This document shows, one piece after another, positions 46,140 to 56,900 of a stretch of 64,000 bases of DNA. A program made the translations under genes and the position numbers. This stretch comes from an uncultured Brevibacillus sp. GTDB lineage: Bacteria; Bacillota; Bacilli; Brevibacillales; Brevibacillaceae. Below the pieces are notes generated by a model. That model did no database searches. It was not told where the DNA came from and saw nothing but the letters and a program-made list of their open reading frames with translations. Location: NCBI RefSeq assembly GCF_947502445.1, contig NZ_CANMZW010000025.1, forward strand, positions 18,377 to 82,376. Direction: 5' to 3'. The number at the start of each line of letters is the position of its first letter. The first letter of the stretch is position 1.

Positions 46140-47663
46140 ATGACGTCATCCGCATTGGAAAAACAAGTTAGCGCTTTTCGTGAATTAGCCAAAAAAATTG
46201 TCAGCTTTGGTCATACACTAGCTGTTCTCGATTGGGATATGCGCGTGAATGGACCGAGTAAGGGGATGGAGTCCCGCGCAGAAATGATCGGTGTCATATC
46301 TGGGGAACATTTTAAACTCTTAACGTCTAAAGAAATGGAAAGCTTTCTTGCCGAACTAAGCGAGCCAGATACCTTGGCCTCCCTTGATCCGGTCACACGT
46401 GGAAGCGTTCTGGAGTACAGGAAAGAATATGAGAAAAATCAAAAGATTCCCATAGACCGTTATCAGGAGAATGTTGTACTAACCTCGCAATCTTCAACCG
46501 TGTGGGAGCAAGCGCGTGCTAAAAACGACTTTGCCATGTTCCGTCCTTATCTGGAGAAGGTCGTTGCCATGCAGATCGAGTTTATCGACTACTGGGGCAA
46601 AAAGGGCGACAATGTCTACGATACATTGCTAGGTCATTACGAATCAGGTATGACTGTTACTCAGCTGGATAAAATGTTTGGGCTTCTCCGCGAGAAAACC
46701 GTGCCTTTGCTGCAAGCTATTTCAAATTCTGCCCATCAACCCGATACCTCTTTCCTGACCAAGTTCTTTGATGAGAAACAACAGGAAGAGTTTGGACGCA
46801 GGATTATCGCGAAGCTTGGTTACGATTTTCAGGCTGGCCGTCTCGATCGTAGTGTCCATCCGTTTTGTACCATGTTTGGCTCTAGAGATGTTCGCATAAC
46901 CACTCGTTTTGATCCTCACTTCTTTAATATGGCGCTGTTTGGTACGATCCATGAAGCAGGGCATGCGATGTATGAGCAAAATATTTCTCCTGACCTGTTT
47001 GGTACGCCTTTGGGGACAGGAACGTCTATGGGAATCCACGAGTCTCAATCTCGTTTCTGGGAAAATGTAGTTGGCCGCAGCCTGCCGTTCTGGAAGCATT
47101 TTCACAAGGATCTGACAAAGGAATTCCCTACTCAATTTGCAGGTGTGGATGAAGGGCAGTTCTATCGTGGAATCAATCAGGTAAAGCCTTCGCTTATCCG
47201 TGTGGAAGCCGATGAACTTACATATAACCTGCACATTATGATTCGGTATGAAATAGAAAAGGCTCTAATCAACAAGACCTATGAGGTTGCTGACCTTCCA
47301 GAGATTTGGAAGCAAAAAATGAGGGATTATCTGGGAATCGATGTGCCAACGGATAAGGAAGGAGTACTTCAGGACGTACACTGGTCAAGCGGATTATTTG
47401 GCTATTTCCCTACGTACTCCCTGGGCAATGTTTATTCGGCACAATTCTTGCATGCGTTGAAGAAAGAGATCACCAATTTTGATGAGCTCATCGAAAACGG
47501 GGAGTTTACACCTATTCGCACGTGGTTCGTTGACAAGATTTATCAGTATGGCAAGCTGAAAAGTCCGAATCAGTTGCTGCAGGATATTACAGGAGAGCTT
47601 ACAAACGCGTCTTATTTGGTGGAGTACTTGGAAAGTAAATACAAACGTATATACCAACTATAG
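46140..47663 (+). CDS. M32 family metallocarboxypeptidase (thermostable carboxypeptidase 1 type)
   Basis: A 507-residue all-helical zinc peptidase. The active-site HEAGHAMYEQN (HExxH-type, here HEAGH) lies near residue 275, followed by GTSMGIHESQSRFWENVVGRS (the distal Glu metal ligand) and IRVEADELTYNLHIMIRYE. DRSVHPFCTMFGSRDVRITTR and the tail VHWSSGLFGYFPTYSLGNVYSAQF are family landmarks. It removes C-terminal residues from peptides in the cytosol. ATG 46140 follows AAGAGGAGGG. Full family length; single-gene unit with terminator downstream. Confidence 0.96.
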   Translation: MTSSALEKQVSAFRELAKKIVSFGHTLAVLDWDMRVNGPSKGMESRAEMIGVISGEHFKLLTSKEMESFLAELSEPDTLASLDPVTRGSVLEYRKEYEKNQKIPIDRYQENVVLTSQSSTVWEQARAKNDFAMFRPYLEKVVAMQIEFIDYWGKKGDNVYDTLLGHYESGMTVTQLDKMFGLLREKTVPLLQAISNSAHQPDTSFLTKFFDEKQQEEFGRRIIAKLGYDFQAGRLDRSVHPFCTMFGSRDVRITTRFDPHFFNMALFGTIHEAGHAMYEQNISPDLFGTPLGTGTSMGIHESQSRFWENVVGRSLPFWKHFHKDLTKEFPTQFAGVDEGQFYRGINQVKPSLIRVEADELTYNLHIMIRYEIEKALINKTYEVADLPEIWKQKMRDYLGIDVPTDKEGVLQDVHWSSGLFGYFPTYSLGNVYSAQFLHALKKEITNFDELIENGEFTPIRTWFVDKIYQYGKLKSPNQLLQDITGELTNASYLVEYLESKYKRIYQL

Positions 47664-47747
47664 AACTCCCAGTGCTTCGCAACCTTCAGTCAAGCTGGAA
47701 GTACTGCTTGGTGATTTTACTGATTCTGCTCTGGTGCGCGGGAAGAA

Positions 47748-47799
47748 GGAGCTGTCCCTCAAGTAGGAAAATCTACTTTTGGGACAGCTCCCTCTTTTT
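47748..47799 (+). terminator. Terminator after M32 carboxypeptidase
   Basis: GGAGCTGTCCC (47748-47758) pairs with GGGACAGCTCC (47781-47791), with further pairing of AAGTAG/CTACTT inside, then CTCTTTTT. Confidence 0.92.
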
Positions 47800-48162
47800 C
47801 ATCTGATATCCGTTTGCAGAGCCGTACCTGCTTCGGCGTATGACAAGCAGGAGTGAAAAGAGCGGTAGAAAACTACCAGCAAGAAAGACCACTACCCGTT
47901 TCTTCATTAAATAAGATGGAGATTGAATTCAATTCGACCAACATGGCCTTCGTCGCCTGTTGGCTCCCAGGCATAGAGCTCGTCGATGGGGATATCTCCC
48001 CAGAATGGATTGTGTCTAATAAAATCTATTGGACAGACAGGAACTTTTACAGCATATCAGGAATAGTAAAAGTGGTGACAAAAGTGATCGTGAAAACGCA
48101 ATCTGAGCGAATGTTTATTTTTGCTGCCATTCATATGCCTAGTAAGGGGAGGTCAACATTAG

Positions 48163-49020
48163 ATGACACACTCACAAGAGAACAAGGGAGAATCCACATC
48201 CGCATTGGAAAAAGACATTCATACGGACTTTCAAAAAGAAATGACTTATGGCGATTACTTGCAGCTGGATAAGATCTTGTCCAGTCAAGTCATGCAATCT
48301 ACACATCATGATGAAATGCTGTTTATCATCATCCACCAGGTCAGTGAGCTTTGGATGAAGCAGATTAGGCATGAGCTCGGTGCCGCTATGGAGAGCATTC
48401 GCAATCAAGAATTGGAGCCAGCTTTCAAAATGTTCTCACGAGTTTCACGAATTCAGCAGCAGCTCATCAAATCATGGGATGTCCTCTCGACTCTGACTCC
48501 TGCTGATTACATGCAGTTCAGAGACAAATTAGGCCATTCCTCTGGATTCCAGTCGTATCAGAACAGGCTGATTGAATTTATGCTCGGTTACAAAAACAGT
48601 CATGTGCTCGCGGTGTATCAGCATGATTCAGAATTGTATGAACAAATGAACAGTGCACTACAAGCGCCTAGCATTTACGATGCTTCCATCATGGCAATGG
48701 CAGAGCGCGGCTTGCCGATTGACCCCAAATGTCTGAATCGCGATTGGTCTGAGTCGTATCAGCCGAATGAGAGTGTCGAGCAGGCATGGCTTACGGTATA
48801 TCGGAACGTCAATCAGTATTGGGATCTATATGAGCTGGCTGAAAAGCTGGTCGACATCGCAAGTCAACAGCAGCAGTGGCGCTTTAACCACATGACAACA
48901 GTGGAGCGGATTATTGGACAAAAGCAGGGAACAGGCGGCTCCTCAGGGGTAAACTATTTGCGGAGAGCTTTGGATCATCGTTTTTTCCCGGAGCTATGGA
49001 GCTTGCGCACACAGCTGTAA
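48163..49020 (+). CDS. kynA: Tryptophan 2,3-dioxygenase
   Basis: This 285-residue heme enzyme opens the indole ring of L-tryptophan to N-formylkynurenine. Signatures: MTYGDYLQLDKILSSQ, THHDEMLFIIIHQVSELWMKQIRHEL (distal region with catalytic His), LTPADYMQFRDKLGHSSGFQSYQNR and the C-terminal WRFNHMTTVERIIGQKQGTGGSSGVNYLRRAL containing the proximal heme His and the conserved GTGG loop. ATG 48163 follows AAGGGGAGG. It is a single-gene unit here; kynurenine formamidase and kynureninase genes are not adjacent. Confidence 0.96.
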   Translation: MTHSQENKGESTSALEKDIHTDFQKEMTYGDYLQLDKILSSQVMQSTHHDEMLFIIIHQVSELWMKQIRHELGAAMESIRNQELEPAFKMFSRVSRIQQQLIKSWDVLSTLTPADYMQFRDKLGHSSGFQSYQNRLIEFMLGYKNSHVLAVYQHDSELYEQMNSALQAPSIYDASIMAMAERGLPIDPKCLNRDWSESYQPNESVEQAWLTVYRNVNQYWDLYELAEKLVDIASQQQQWRFNHMTTVERIIGQKQGTGGSSGVNYLRRALDHRFFPELWSLRTQL

Positions 49021-49037
49021 AAAGTAATGGAATACAG

Positions 49038-49085
49038 AAGACCGGTCTAAAACATTCTTACTCATGTTTGGACTGGTCTTTTTGT
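49038..49085 (+). terminator. Terminator after kynA
   Basis: A 16-17-bp stem (49038-49054 with 49065-49080, minor mismatches) is followed by TTTTT. The rest of the gap to 49315 has no convincing gene. Confidence 0.88.
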
Positions 49086-49314
49086 GTTGTCTATCACGAA
49101 AGACTATTTTGAACGCGAATGTGACATTGGGTGTTATCTCGATCAGCTCTATTCTGGGAAGAAAGCGAGCTCGCAACTAGTACTCAATCCTCATGTTTTC
49201 ACATATTTTACCTATTATCGGGACCAAATACCCTTTATTTCCAAAAGTCTGTATGGTTATTATTTTTTGAGGTAGCCTATTTTTTAGAAAAAGCAGAAAC
49301 GGAGTGACAATTGG

Positions 49315-50415
49315 ATGGAGACAATGAAGCCACCAATGGAAGAACTATACGCAGCACAGCTGAGTGCGCTCAGATCCAATGATACAGGAGCCAAACCGCC
49401 GAACTGGCTGATGTCACCGAAAGCAGTTCGTGATTTTATACTTGGTACGGATAAGCCACTTACATACGAAGGCGAAAAGATCGAAATCACGAAAAAATTT
49501 TACGGGGATGATGTCCTCATCGAACGAGCTATTGTTACGCTGGCAGGAAATCGTGGATTGATGCTGGTAGGTGAGCCAGGTACTGCCAAAACGATGCTGA
49601 GTGAGCTGTTGTCGGCAGCGATATCCGGAACGAGTACGAATACGATTCAAGGTACGGCAGGCACAACCGAGGATATGATCAAATACTCCTGGAATTATGC
49701 GATGCTGCTGGACAAAGGACCTTCGCTGCAAGCACTGGTACCTTCGCCGCTTTATACAGGTATGAACAAGGGGGTCATTACCCGCTTTGAAGAGATTACC
49801 CGGTGCCCATTTGAGGTACAGGACGTTTTAATCAGTATTTTGAGTGATAAAGTGATGAACATACCAGAAATGGAAGACGGTATTCTATTTGCGAAGCCAG
49901 GCTTCAATATTATCGCTACAGCCAACCTGCGAGACAAAGGCGTGAATGAAATGAGCAGCGCCCTGAAGCGTCGCTTTAATTTCGAGACGATCTCGCCGAT
50001 TAATCATGTCAAAATGGAAGCGCAAATCATTGAATCACAAGCAAAAATGCTGCTCAAGCAAAGTGGTGTCGATATCGAAATCGATCGTGATGTGGTTGAA
50101 ATTTTGGCAACGACCTTTATGGAGCTGCGCACTGGCGAAACAAGGGAAGGCTACAAAATTGATTCCCCGCAGTCAGTCATGAGTACAGCCGAGGCAGTAT
50201 CGGTCTACGTCCAGAGTGCAATGACGTCCCATTACTACGAGAACAAACCCATTTCCTTGGAGCGTCTCGTACAAAACATGCTGGGCGCAGTGGTGAAAGA
50301 AAACCAGAAGGACGGGGGCATCCTAAAAACGTACTTTACCAAAGTGGTTAAAGAACGGGCAAAGGAAGAGGGGCTATGGGGAGCTTATTACAACGAGAAG
50401 AAATGGATCAGATAA
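49315..50415 (+). CDS. MoxR-type AAA+ ATPase (YehL-like)
   Basis: A 366-residue AAA+ ATPase: Walker A GEPGTAKT at about residue 84, Walker B-region GVITRFEEITRCPFEVQD, sensor-1 NIIATANLRDKGVNEMSSALKRRFNFE with the arginine finger, and a C-terminal lid. MoxR ATPases act with VWA-domain partners to remodel or load metal/cofactor into client proteins, or serve as stress chaperones. It heads a six-gene operon; the next gene overlaps it by 40 bp. The same set occurs in E. coli as yehL-yehM-yehP-yehQ, whose function is poorly known. Confidence 0.93.
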   Translation: METMKPPMEELYAAQLSALRSNDTGAKPPNWLMSPKAVRDFILGTDKPLTYEGEKIEITKKFYGDDVLIERAIVTLAGNRGLMLVGEPGTAKTMLSELLSAAISGTSTNTIQGTAGTTEDMIKYSWNYAMLLDKGPSLQALVPSPLYTGMNKGVITRFEEITRCPFEVQDVLISILSDKVMNIPEMEDGILFAKPGFNIIATANLRDKGVNEMSSALKRRFNFETISPINHVKMEAQIIESQAKMLLKQSGVDIEIDRDVVEILATTFMELRTGETREGYKIDSPQSVMSTAEAVSVYVQSAMTSHYYENKPISLERLVQNMLGAVVKENQKDGGILKTYFTKVVKERAKEEGLWGAYYNEKKWIR

Positions 50416-52757
50416 ACAAGCTGGCAGCAGAAGAGGTTTATAACCTGAACAAGCAAGTCGTTTATTTTCCAATCAGGCATCATAGTCCAGCTTGTTCCTA
50501 CCATTTAAAGAAAACGATTGAAGCCTATCAACCTTCGATCATTTTGATTGAAGGACCGGATAACAGTAATCACTTGATCCCGATTTTGGCGAATGACCAG
50601 ACACAGCCCCCGGTGAGCATATATTACGCGTACACCGCAGGAGAACGTAAATATGTCTGCTATTTCCCTTTCCTGTCGTATTCACCAGAGTACGTGGCAT
50701 TGCTGGAAGCGAAGCGCCTGCAAATTCCAGCTGCTTTCATCGATCTGGGATACGGGAGTCGACTGGAGAGCCTCGAAGACGGTCACGATTTGAAAAAGCA
50801 TAATGAAAAACAGTCGTATCACGATGAGCGCATGCTGTCGGGGTCCTCGTTTATTCAGCAGCTATGTGCGACGCTGAAATGTCGCAATTTCGACGAGCTG
50901 TGGGAAAAGGTATTTGAAATCGAAGGCATCCGCAAAACGACAGCCGATTTCGTCAAGGAAGTGTTTGCTTACTGCTACTTGTCACGCAAATGCTATGACG
51001 ATGCGGCATTAGAGGCTGAGGGTGACCTGATCCGCGAAGCACACATGCGAAAAAAGATTGAGGAAACCAAACAAACACATGACAGGATCCTCGTCGTAAC
51101 CGGGGGTTTTCATACATACGGATTGATCGAGAACCGTTCGACCACCTACACGGTGAAAAAAGCAAAGGAAGAAAAGGTGTATCCAATGGTATACACCTAT
51201 CAGGAAGCCGATCAATTAAACGGCTACGCCAGTGGGATGCCGTTCGTCCATTACTACGAAAACGTATGGCGTGCGCTGGAGAAGAAGGAGAGTGCCCCTT
51301 TTACCAAGAGCGCCCTCACCTATTTGCCCCATTTGTTAAAAAAGCTGCGCGATAAAGATGAAAGCAACTCCACGGCAGATGCCATTGAAGCGTACAGCTT
51401 GATGAGTGGCCTAGCTGTGTTGCGTGAGAAATCAGAGGGTGGCGCATACGAGCTGCTTGATTCCGTTCTGTCGGCTTTTACCAAAGGGGAACGATCGATC
51501 GCTACGAATCAGCCGATAGAGGCCCTCAGAGAGCTCATGACGGGCGATGGGATTGGTCAGGTAGCAAAAAACGATCTGGATGTGCCGATTGTTCGCGATT
51601 GCAAGGAGAAGTGCAAGACGCACAAGCTGCAAATATCGACCACAGGTCGCAACCAGAAAATATTGGAGCTGTATGCGAAAAAGACGCATCGTCAGGCAAG
51701 TCATTTTTTTCATTGCATGCAGTTTTTAGGAACCGAATTTTGTCAAAAGGAAGCCGGTCCCGACTGGATGAACTACAAGCATGTCAATCTCGTGCGGGAA
51801 ACGTGGCGTTACGGATATTCCTCTTACGTGGAAGCACGCTTGATCGAGGCTTCTATCTACGGAGGAACGGTGCAGGAAGCAGCTGCCCAAAAGCTGGAGG
51901 ATATGGTGAAGGAGCTGCCGCAGCATCAAAGTCATGAGCTGGCAAAGTGGCTGCTGCAAGCGATCGTCATGGGCCTGGAAGAGCTCGGGGAACGACTGTT
52001 TGAGCTGGTGGAGCAATCAGTAAAGCAGGACGGACATTTTTTATCCTTGTGTCAAACGCTCAAGGTGCTCACGATTCTTCATGAGCAAAAGCGTTTATTT
52101 GGGCTAAAGGAAACGGCCCGACTGGAGCGGCTCGTTGATGATGTCTACTATGAGGCAGTAACGAAAATTGCACTGCAATCCAATCCCCATCCAGACGAAT
52201 GGAGTCAGGTAGCAGAGCAGCTCAAGTTCCTTTATACGATAAGTGAACAGAAGCAAGCGGAAGTGTCACGGGAAATTTTTAGCGATCAGCTACAGGAACT
52301 ACTACACAGTGACCAGCTGCCAGCCAATCTCGTGGGAGTCGTGACAGCGATCTTATGCAATCTGGCAGTGCTTGCGCGCGAAGAGGTCTCTCGCCGTGCC
52401 CGAGCATATATGCTAGGTACTCCTGATCAGATTTTGCATACAGCTCCTTACTTGCAAGGGGTGTTTCTCGTCGCTCGCGACTATCTTTTTTACGAGGATG
52501 CGCTGCTGAACGATCTGAACCAAATGATTAGCTCCATCAGCTACGATGATTTTGTTCAGGTCGTTCCTGAGCTGCGCCTTGCTTTCACTTATTTTAGTCC
52601 CATGGAAATTATCATGCTCTCCGAGAAGGTAGCTACACTGTTCGAGTCTCCTGTCGAAGACGTATTGAGCCCGTTTGTCGATGAGAAAACCATGCGAGAG
52701 GCACGTCGGCTGGACCTGAGAATCAAGGAGGAATTTGCCAAATGGAACCTCATCTAA
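50376..52757 (+). CDS. DUF5682 family protein (YehM-like)
   Basis: A 793-residue protein. The N-terminal DUF5682 domain has the diagnostic YFPIRHHSPACSYHLKK and PSIILIEGPDNSNHLIP (about 28-75), and LVVTGGFHTYGLIE further on; the fold may be enzymatic, related to ChaN/TraB-like domains with conserved HH and H residues. The C-terminal half is a helical repeat region. ATG 50376 is favoured by AAGGAAGAGG upstream; ATG 50403 is an alternative. Deep overlap with the ATPase gene implies coupled translation and a shared complex. Biochemical function unknown. Confidence 0.85.
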   Translation: MGSLLQREEMDQINKLAAEEVYNLNKQVVYFPIRHHSPACSYHLKKTIEAYQPSIILIEGPDNSNHLIPILANDQTQPPVSIYYAYTAGERKYVCYFPFLSYSPEYVALLEAKRLQIPAAFIDLGYGSRLESLEDGHDLKKHNEKQSYHDERMLSGSSFIQQLCATLKCRNFDELWEKVFEIEGIRKTTADFVKEVFAYCYLSRKCYDDAALEAEGDLIREAHMRKKIEETKQTHDRILVVTGGFHTYGLIENRSTTYTVKKAKEEKVYPMVYTYQEADQLNGYASGMPFVHYYENVWRALEKKESAPFTKSALTYLPHLLKKLRDKDESNSTADAIEAYSLMSGLAVLREKSEGGAYELLDSVLSAFTKGERSIATNQPIEALRELMTGDGIGQVAKNDLDVPIVRDCKEKCKTHKLQISTTGRNQKILELYAKKTHRQASHFFHCMQFLGTEFCQKEAGPDWMNYKHVNLVRETWRYGYSSYVEARLIEASIYGGTVQEAAAQKLEDMVKELPQHQSHELAKWLLQAIVMGLEELGERLFELVEQSVKQDGHFLSLCQTLKVLTILHEQKRLFGLKETARLERLVDDVYYEAVTKIALQSNPHPDEWSQVAEQLKFLYTISEQKQAEVSREIFSDQLQELLHSDQLPANLVGVVTAILCNLAVLAREEVSRRARAYMLGTPDQILHTAPYLQGVFLVARDYLFYEDALLNDLNQMISSISYDDFVQVVPELRLAFTYFSPMEIIMLSEKVATLFESPVEDVLSPFVDEKTMREARRLDLRIKEEFAKWNLI

Positions 52758-53881
52758 GCCGGGAAGCCCTCAACCGATGGCGCTTGCTGCTCGGATCGCA
52801 TGCCGAGGAGTCGCTACAAAACTCGGAGCATTTTTCAGCCCAGGATTTTTCGTATCAGGAATTGGATTCAATCCTGGATTTTCTCTACAGCAGAGAGTAT
52901 GGGGAGGATCAGGGCTACCGCAAAGAGGGCGGAAGGGGCGATTCACAGCTGACCGTTCCGACTTGGCTCGGCAAGGTCAGGAAGCTCTTTCCGAAAAAAA
53001 CGGTGGAGATCCTTGAGAAGCAGGCACTCGACAGATACGGCATGACTGAGCTGTTAACCGATAAAAAAGTATTGGAAAAGCTTGAGCCCAACATGACGCT
53101 GTTAAAAAACATTTTACAATTCAAGGGCAGGATGAAAGGCGAGGTCGTCAAAAGCGCCAAGGAAATCGTTCGTCAGGTCGTTGAGGATTTGCGGCGAAAG
53201 CTGGAATCGGAGGTCCAGACGAGCATTGTCGGAAAGCGCAATCGTCACAGGCGCGGGTATACCAAGACAATGCGAAATCTGGATGTGCATAAAACGATCC
53301 GCAAAAACTTGAAAAACTATGACCGCAAAAAGAATCGGTTTGTCATCGATGATCTCTATTTTCACAGTAATATCATGCATCACAACAAGTGGAACGTCGT
53401 CATTGTCGTGGATGAGAGCGGCAGTATGATGGATTCGGTCATTTACAGTGCGGTTATGGCGAGCATTTTTTACAAGCTGGCGGCGTTAAAGACACATCTC
53501 GTCATCTTTGATACAAAGGTAGTCGATTTAAGTAATCGCTTGGATGATCCGGTAGATGTGCTAATGAGTGTGCAGTTGGGTGGGGGGACTCATATTGCAC
53601 AAGCCCTCAAATACGGAAAATCCCTTCTCGAAAATCCTGCCAAGACGATCTTCATCTTGGTGAGCGATCTGGAGGAAGGCTATCCAATCAAGGAAATGTA
53701 TCGCCAGAGCAAGGAAATCATCGATTCTGGCTGCAAATTTTTAGTGCTCACTGCGCTTGATTTCAACGGCAATGCCACCTACAACAAGCATGCCGCGCGC
53801 GTCCTGGCTGATATGGGCGCCAATGTGGCTGCGATCACACCAAACGAGTTATCACAATGGATTGGGAAGATCATTAAATAA
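52742..53881 (+). CDS. VWA-domain protein with intact MIDAS (YehP-like)
   Basis: This 379-residue protein has an N-terminal helical part (residues 1-215, rich in Lys/Arg) and a von Willebrand A domain from about 218. The metal-ion-dependent adhesion site is intact: IVVDESGSMMDSV gives DxSxS, with a threonine loop near LGGGTHIAQAL and the later Asp in FILVSDLEEG. In MoxR systems the VWA protein is the partner that links the ATPase to its client. AAGGAGG precedes ATG 52742, which overlaps the previous gene by 16 bp. Confidence 0.92.
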   Translation: MEPHLSREALNRWRLLLGSHAEESLQNSEHFSAQDFSYQELDSILDFLYSREYGEDQGYRKEGGRGDSQLTVPTWLGKVRKLFPKKTVEILEKQALDRYGMTELLTDKKVLEKLEPNMTLLKNILQFKGRMKGEVVKSAKEIVRQVVEDLRRKLESEVQTSIVGKRNRHRRGYTKTMRNLDVHKTIRKNLKNYDRKKNRFVIDDLYFHSNIMHHNKWNVVIVVDESGSMMDSVIYSAVMASIFYKLAALKTHLVIFDTKVVDLSNRLDDPVDVLMSVQLGGGTHIAQALKYGKSLLENPAKTIFILVSDLEEGYPIKEMYRQSKEIIDSGCKFLVLTALDFNGNATYNKHAARVLADMGANVAAITPNELSQWIGKIIK

Positions 53882-53909
53882 GCGAGGGAAGATAGAGGAG
53901 GAGATTGAA

Positions 53910-56900
53910 TTGGTACTGCGTAAAACAGTCGCTGATCCACTTACGAAACGATTTGTAGAAGAATATATCAACATTGGACATGTGAACAGCCAGTTGTATG
54001 ATCAGATTGCTGACTACGTGACCGGTGATACCGATGTGCGCCCGCCCATTGAGGCCAATCAGCGATTTTATGGCTATTCGGTAATGAACCATCTCGATAG
54101 GCTGAAAAAAAGCGGGGATGAGCGGGCCTTTTTCCGTGCGGCAGAGCTGGTGTATCGGGCAAGCCATCGTTTTTATGAAAAGAGAGACGTCATGGACAAA
54201 TGCTTCTGGGAAGCGATCAAGCTACGAAAGCTAATCGACACTTCTAAAAGGCGCGCTGCCAAAGAGGAAGAAGCATTCGAAGCTATGAAAAACACGGTCG
54301 AGCATTTCGGACTCCCTATTTTCAGTGAGTTCATGGTTAAGGCTGCGGAGGATTATCGCGCCAGTATTAATCGGGACTACAATTCTGTATTCGAGCGAGC
54401 AAATCATTTGCTGCTCATTGCGTATGCGTACGAAATTTCTCCTACGCTGCTGGAAGAAGCGAAGGTAAAGCTGGAGCCGATCTACTATCATCTCGTTACA
54501 GGAGACGAGGAAGCGTACATCAACGAATTATGGAATCTGGCAAAGAACATCACCATGCTTCAAATCAACAGTAATCATTCGGTCACCAATGAAGTGTTGC
54601 CTCCAGTATTTTTAAAAGAGAAAAGAGCGCAAATTCGGGAAACCTATTTCCCTGACGATATTGTAAACGAAGGATCTGTCCTGAACCACAAGCACAAGCA
54701 GCGTTATATGGAGATGATACTCAGCCTGGTGTACTACCGCGTGCATGTCGCTGGAGGGATTGAAGCTTTCCTTGCACAGCCAGATAAAAAGGATCGCGAG
54801 CTGCATTCTGTCTTGACCATTCTGATGGAGCTTTTCCCACTGGATGTATTGGCGCAGGATGTTCAATTGGCTGAGCTCGTACAGATAGATGAACCGTACT
54901 TGCTGCTTCTGAAGCTGCGAAACCATCTTTCCTCCGCGCCAATTGCTTGGAAAGAGCTCGATGAATTGACAGTGGCGAACATCGACAAGACAAGACGGGC
55001 TTTCGAACTGACCACGCTGCCGATTATTAAGGGCTATCTGTTCAAAATCATGCAAGCTGAAGGTATCGATTTATCGGATCAGGAGCATTCCCTGGAGACG
55101 ATCATTTTGGATGCGCTTCGCCGGATGAAGGGGACGGCCAAGCTCGCCAGCTTCCTGCAAGGCACTTGCACGCTTGAAGAGGTGCTTGGATCGTCCCATT
55201 TAGAGGACATGCAGCGAGTGGGACAGCAGATGTATTTGCTGAGCTTCCTGCCTATCGAGCACCCATTTATCCAGCGGTTGATCCAATTTTTAAGCACGTA
55301 TGTCGATAAATCTTCTCGTAAGGTCGGCCTTTCCTGCTTGGCTCATGCGTTCCAGGACCAACTGGGCAGCATTGTTGACTTGTACCGGACAGTCGAGGAC
55401 ATAGACATGCAAAAGCTTGTCGTTCAGATCTTGGAAAGCAAGGGCTCGTATTATTATTACACACAGGTCAACGAAGAGAACTATGTAACTCTGATCAATA
55501 AGTGCCCGGAAATCTGCCTTGCCTCCTTTGGACAGTTTGATACAGATGTCCGGATGTTCGTTCTGGAAACCATGCTCGCGCAAAAGGAATCCTTGCCACT
55601 TGAGCTAAGAAATCAAGCCATATTGCTCGGGATGGGAGATACCTCGAAGAAGGTGTCGGCGATTGCGAACGCAGAATTCCTTTTGCAAAAAGACAAGGAG
55701 TTGTATGTGCACGTCTATACCACGGAGAAAAAAGCAAAAGTGAAAGAGCTGGCATTGGATGCTATCCGTGGGCTGGAAGATAGCAAAGAAATTTTCCAGG
55801 AGCTGCTTGCAAAAGAGAAAAACAACAAATTCAAAACACTGCTGCAAGCCTTCGTAGATTCGGAAGAAAGCGGACCAGATGCGAGCCTGGCCAATCTCGG
55901 CAATCTGGTAGATAAACGAAAATTGGTACGGATCAAATGGCTTCCTCTCGATCTACTTCCAGCTCTCTGCGACACGGAAGGCAACGAGCTCGGCAGAGAA
56001 GTGATGGAGTACATTTTGACAAGCTCTATCGAGGCACAGACAGCGCCGAATCCTCGCGTCCTTGAACTGAAAGAGCACTTGTCTGCGGCGTCACTGGCTG
56101 ATTTTACAGCAGAGGTGCTGCGCGCATGGCTGGATAATGGAGCTGTCGCAAAAGAAAAATGGGTCATGCCGCTTTGCATCGCATTCGGCGACCGACGCAG
56201 TGTCGATACGATTGGACAGATGATCAAAGACTGGACCGATCATTCACGCGGAGCATTGGCTTCGGATGGCGTACGCGCGCTATCGTTTTCCGACGACCTG
56301 GCTGCCTTGCGTATCATTGACCACACGAAGAGATCCATCAAGAACAAGCAGGTGAAAAATGCGGCAGAAGAAGCATTGAACATGGCTGCCACAAATCAGA
56401 ACATCTCGACGGAAGAGCTTGAGGACCGCTTGGTGACGCAGCTTGGCTTTGATGCTTCCGGCAAGCAAGTATTTGATTACGGTGATCGCACCTTCACGGT
56501 CAAGGTAAACAATGAGTTGGAGCTAGAGGTTATCAACGATAGTACGGGAAAAGCTGTAAAAAATCTGCCTGCGCCGTCAGCAAAAGACGATCAGCAGAAG
56601 GCCGAAGAGGCACGTGCAACATTTGCTTTGCTGAAAAAGGATTTGAAAAATCTGGTCAAAATTCAATCTCTTCGCCTCGAAGAATTCCTGTCCAAGGCGC
56701 GCTTCTGGTCTACTGCAGCGTGGAAGGGGCTGTTTGTGGAAAACGTGCTCATGCAAAAGTTCGCGATTGGTCTCGTCTGGGGTGTTTACCAGGATGGAAA
56801 GCTCGTCGATACGTTCCGTTATATGGACGATGGCACGTTTAACACTGTGGATGAGGACGAATATGAGCTTGCAGATGGTCAGCTTATCGGCTTGATTCAC

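Noticed and set aside
47853..48272. 139-residue open frame overlapping the kynA start
   Set aside because: It lacks family resemblance, overlaps the clear ribosome site and N-terminus of tryptophan dioxygenase, and its last third is kynA read in another frame.
49084..49275. 63-residue frame between kynA and the MoxR gene
   Set aside because: Starts inside the terminator, no ribosome site, no recognisable family.
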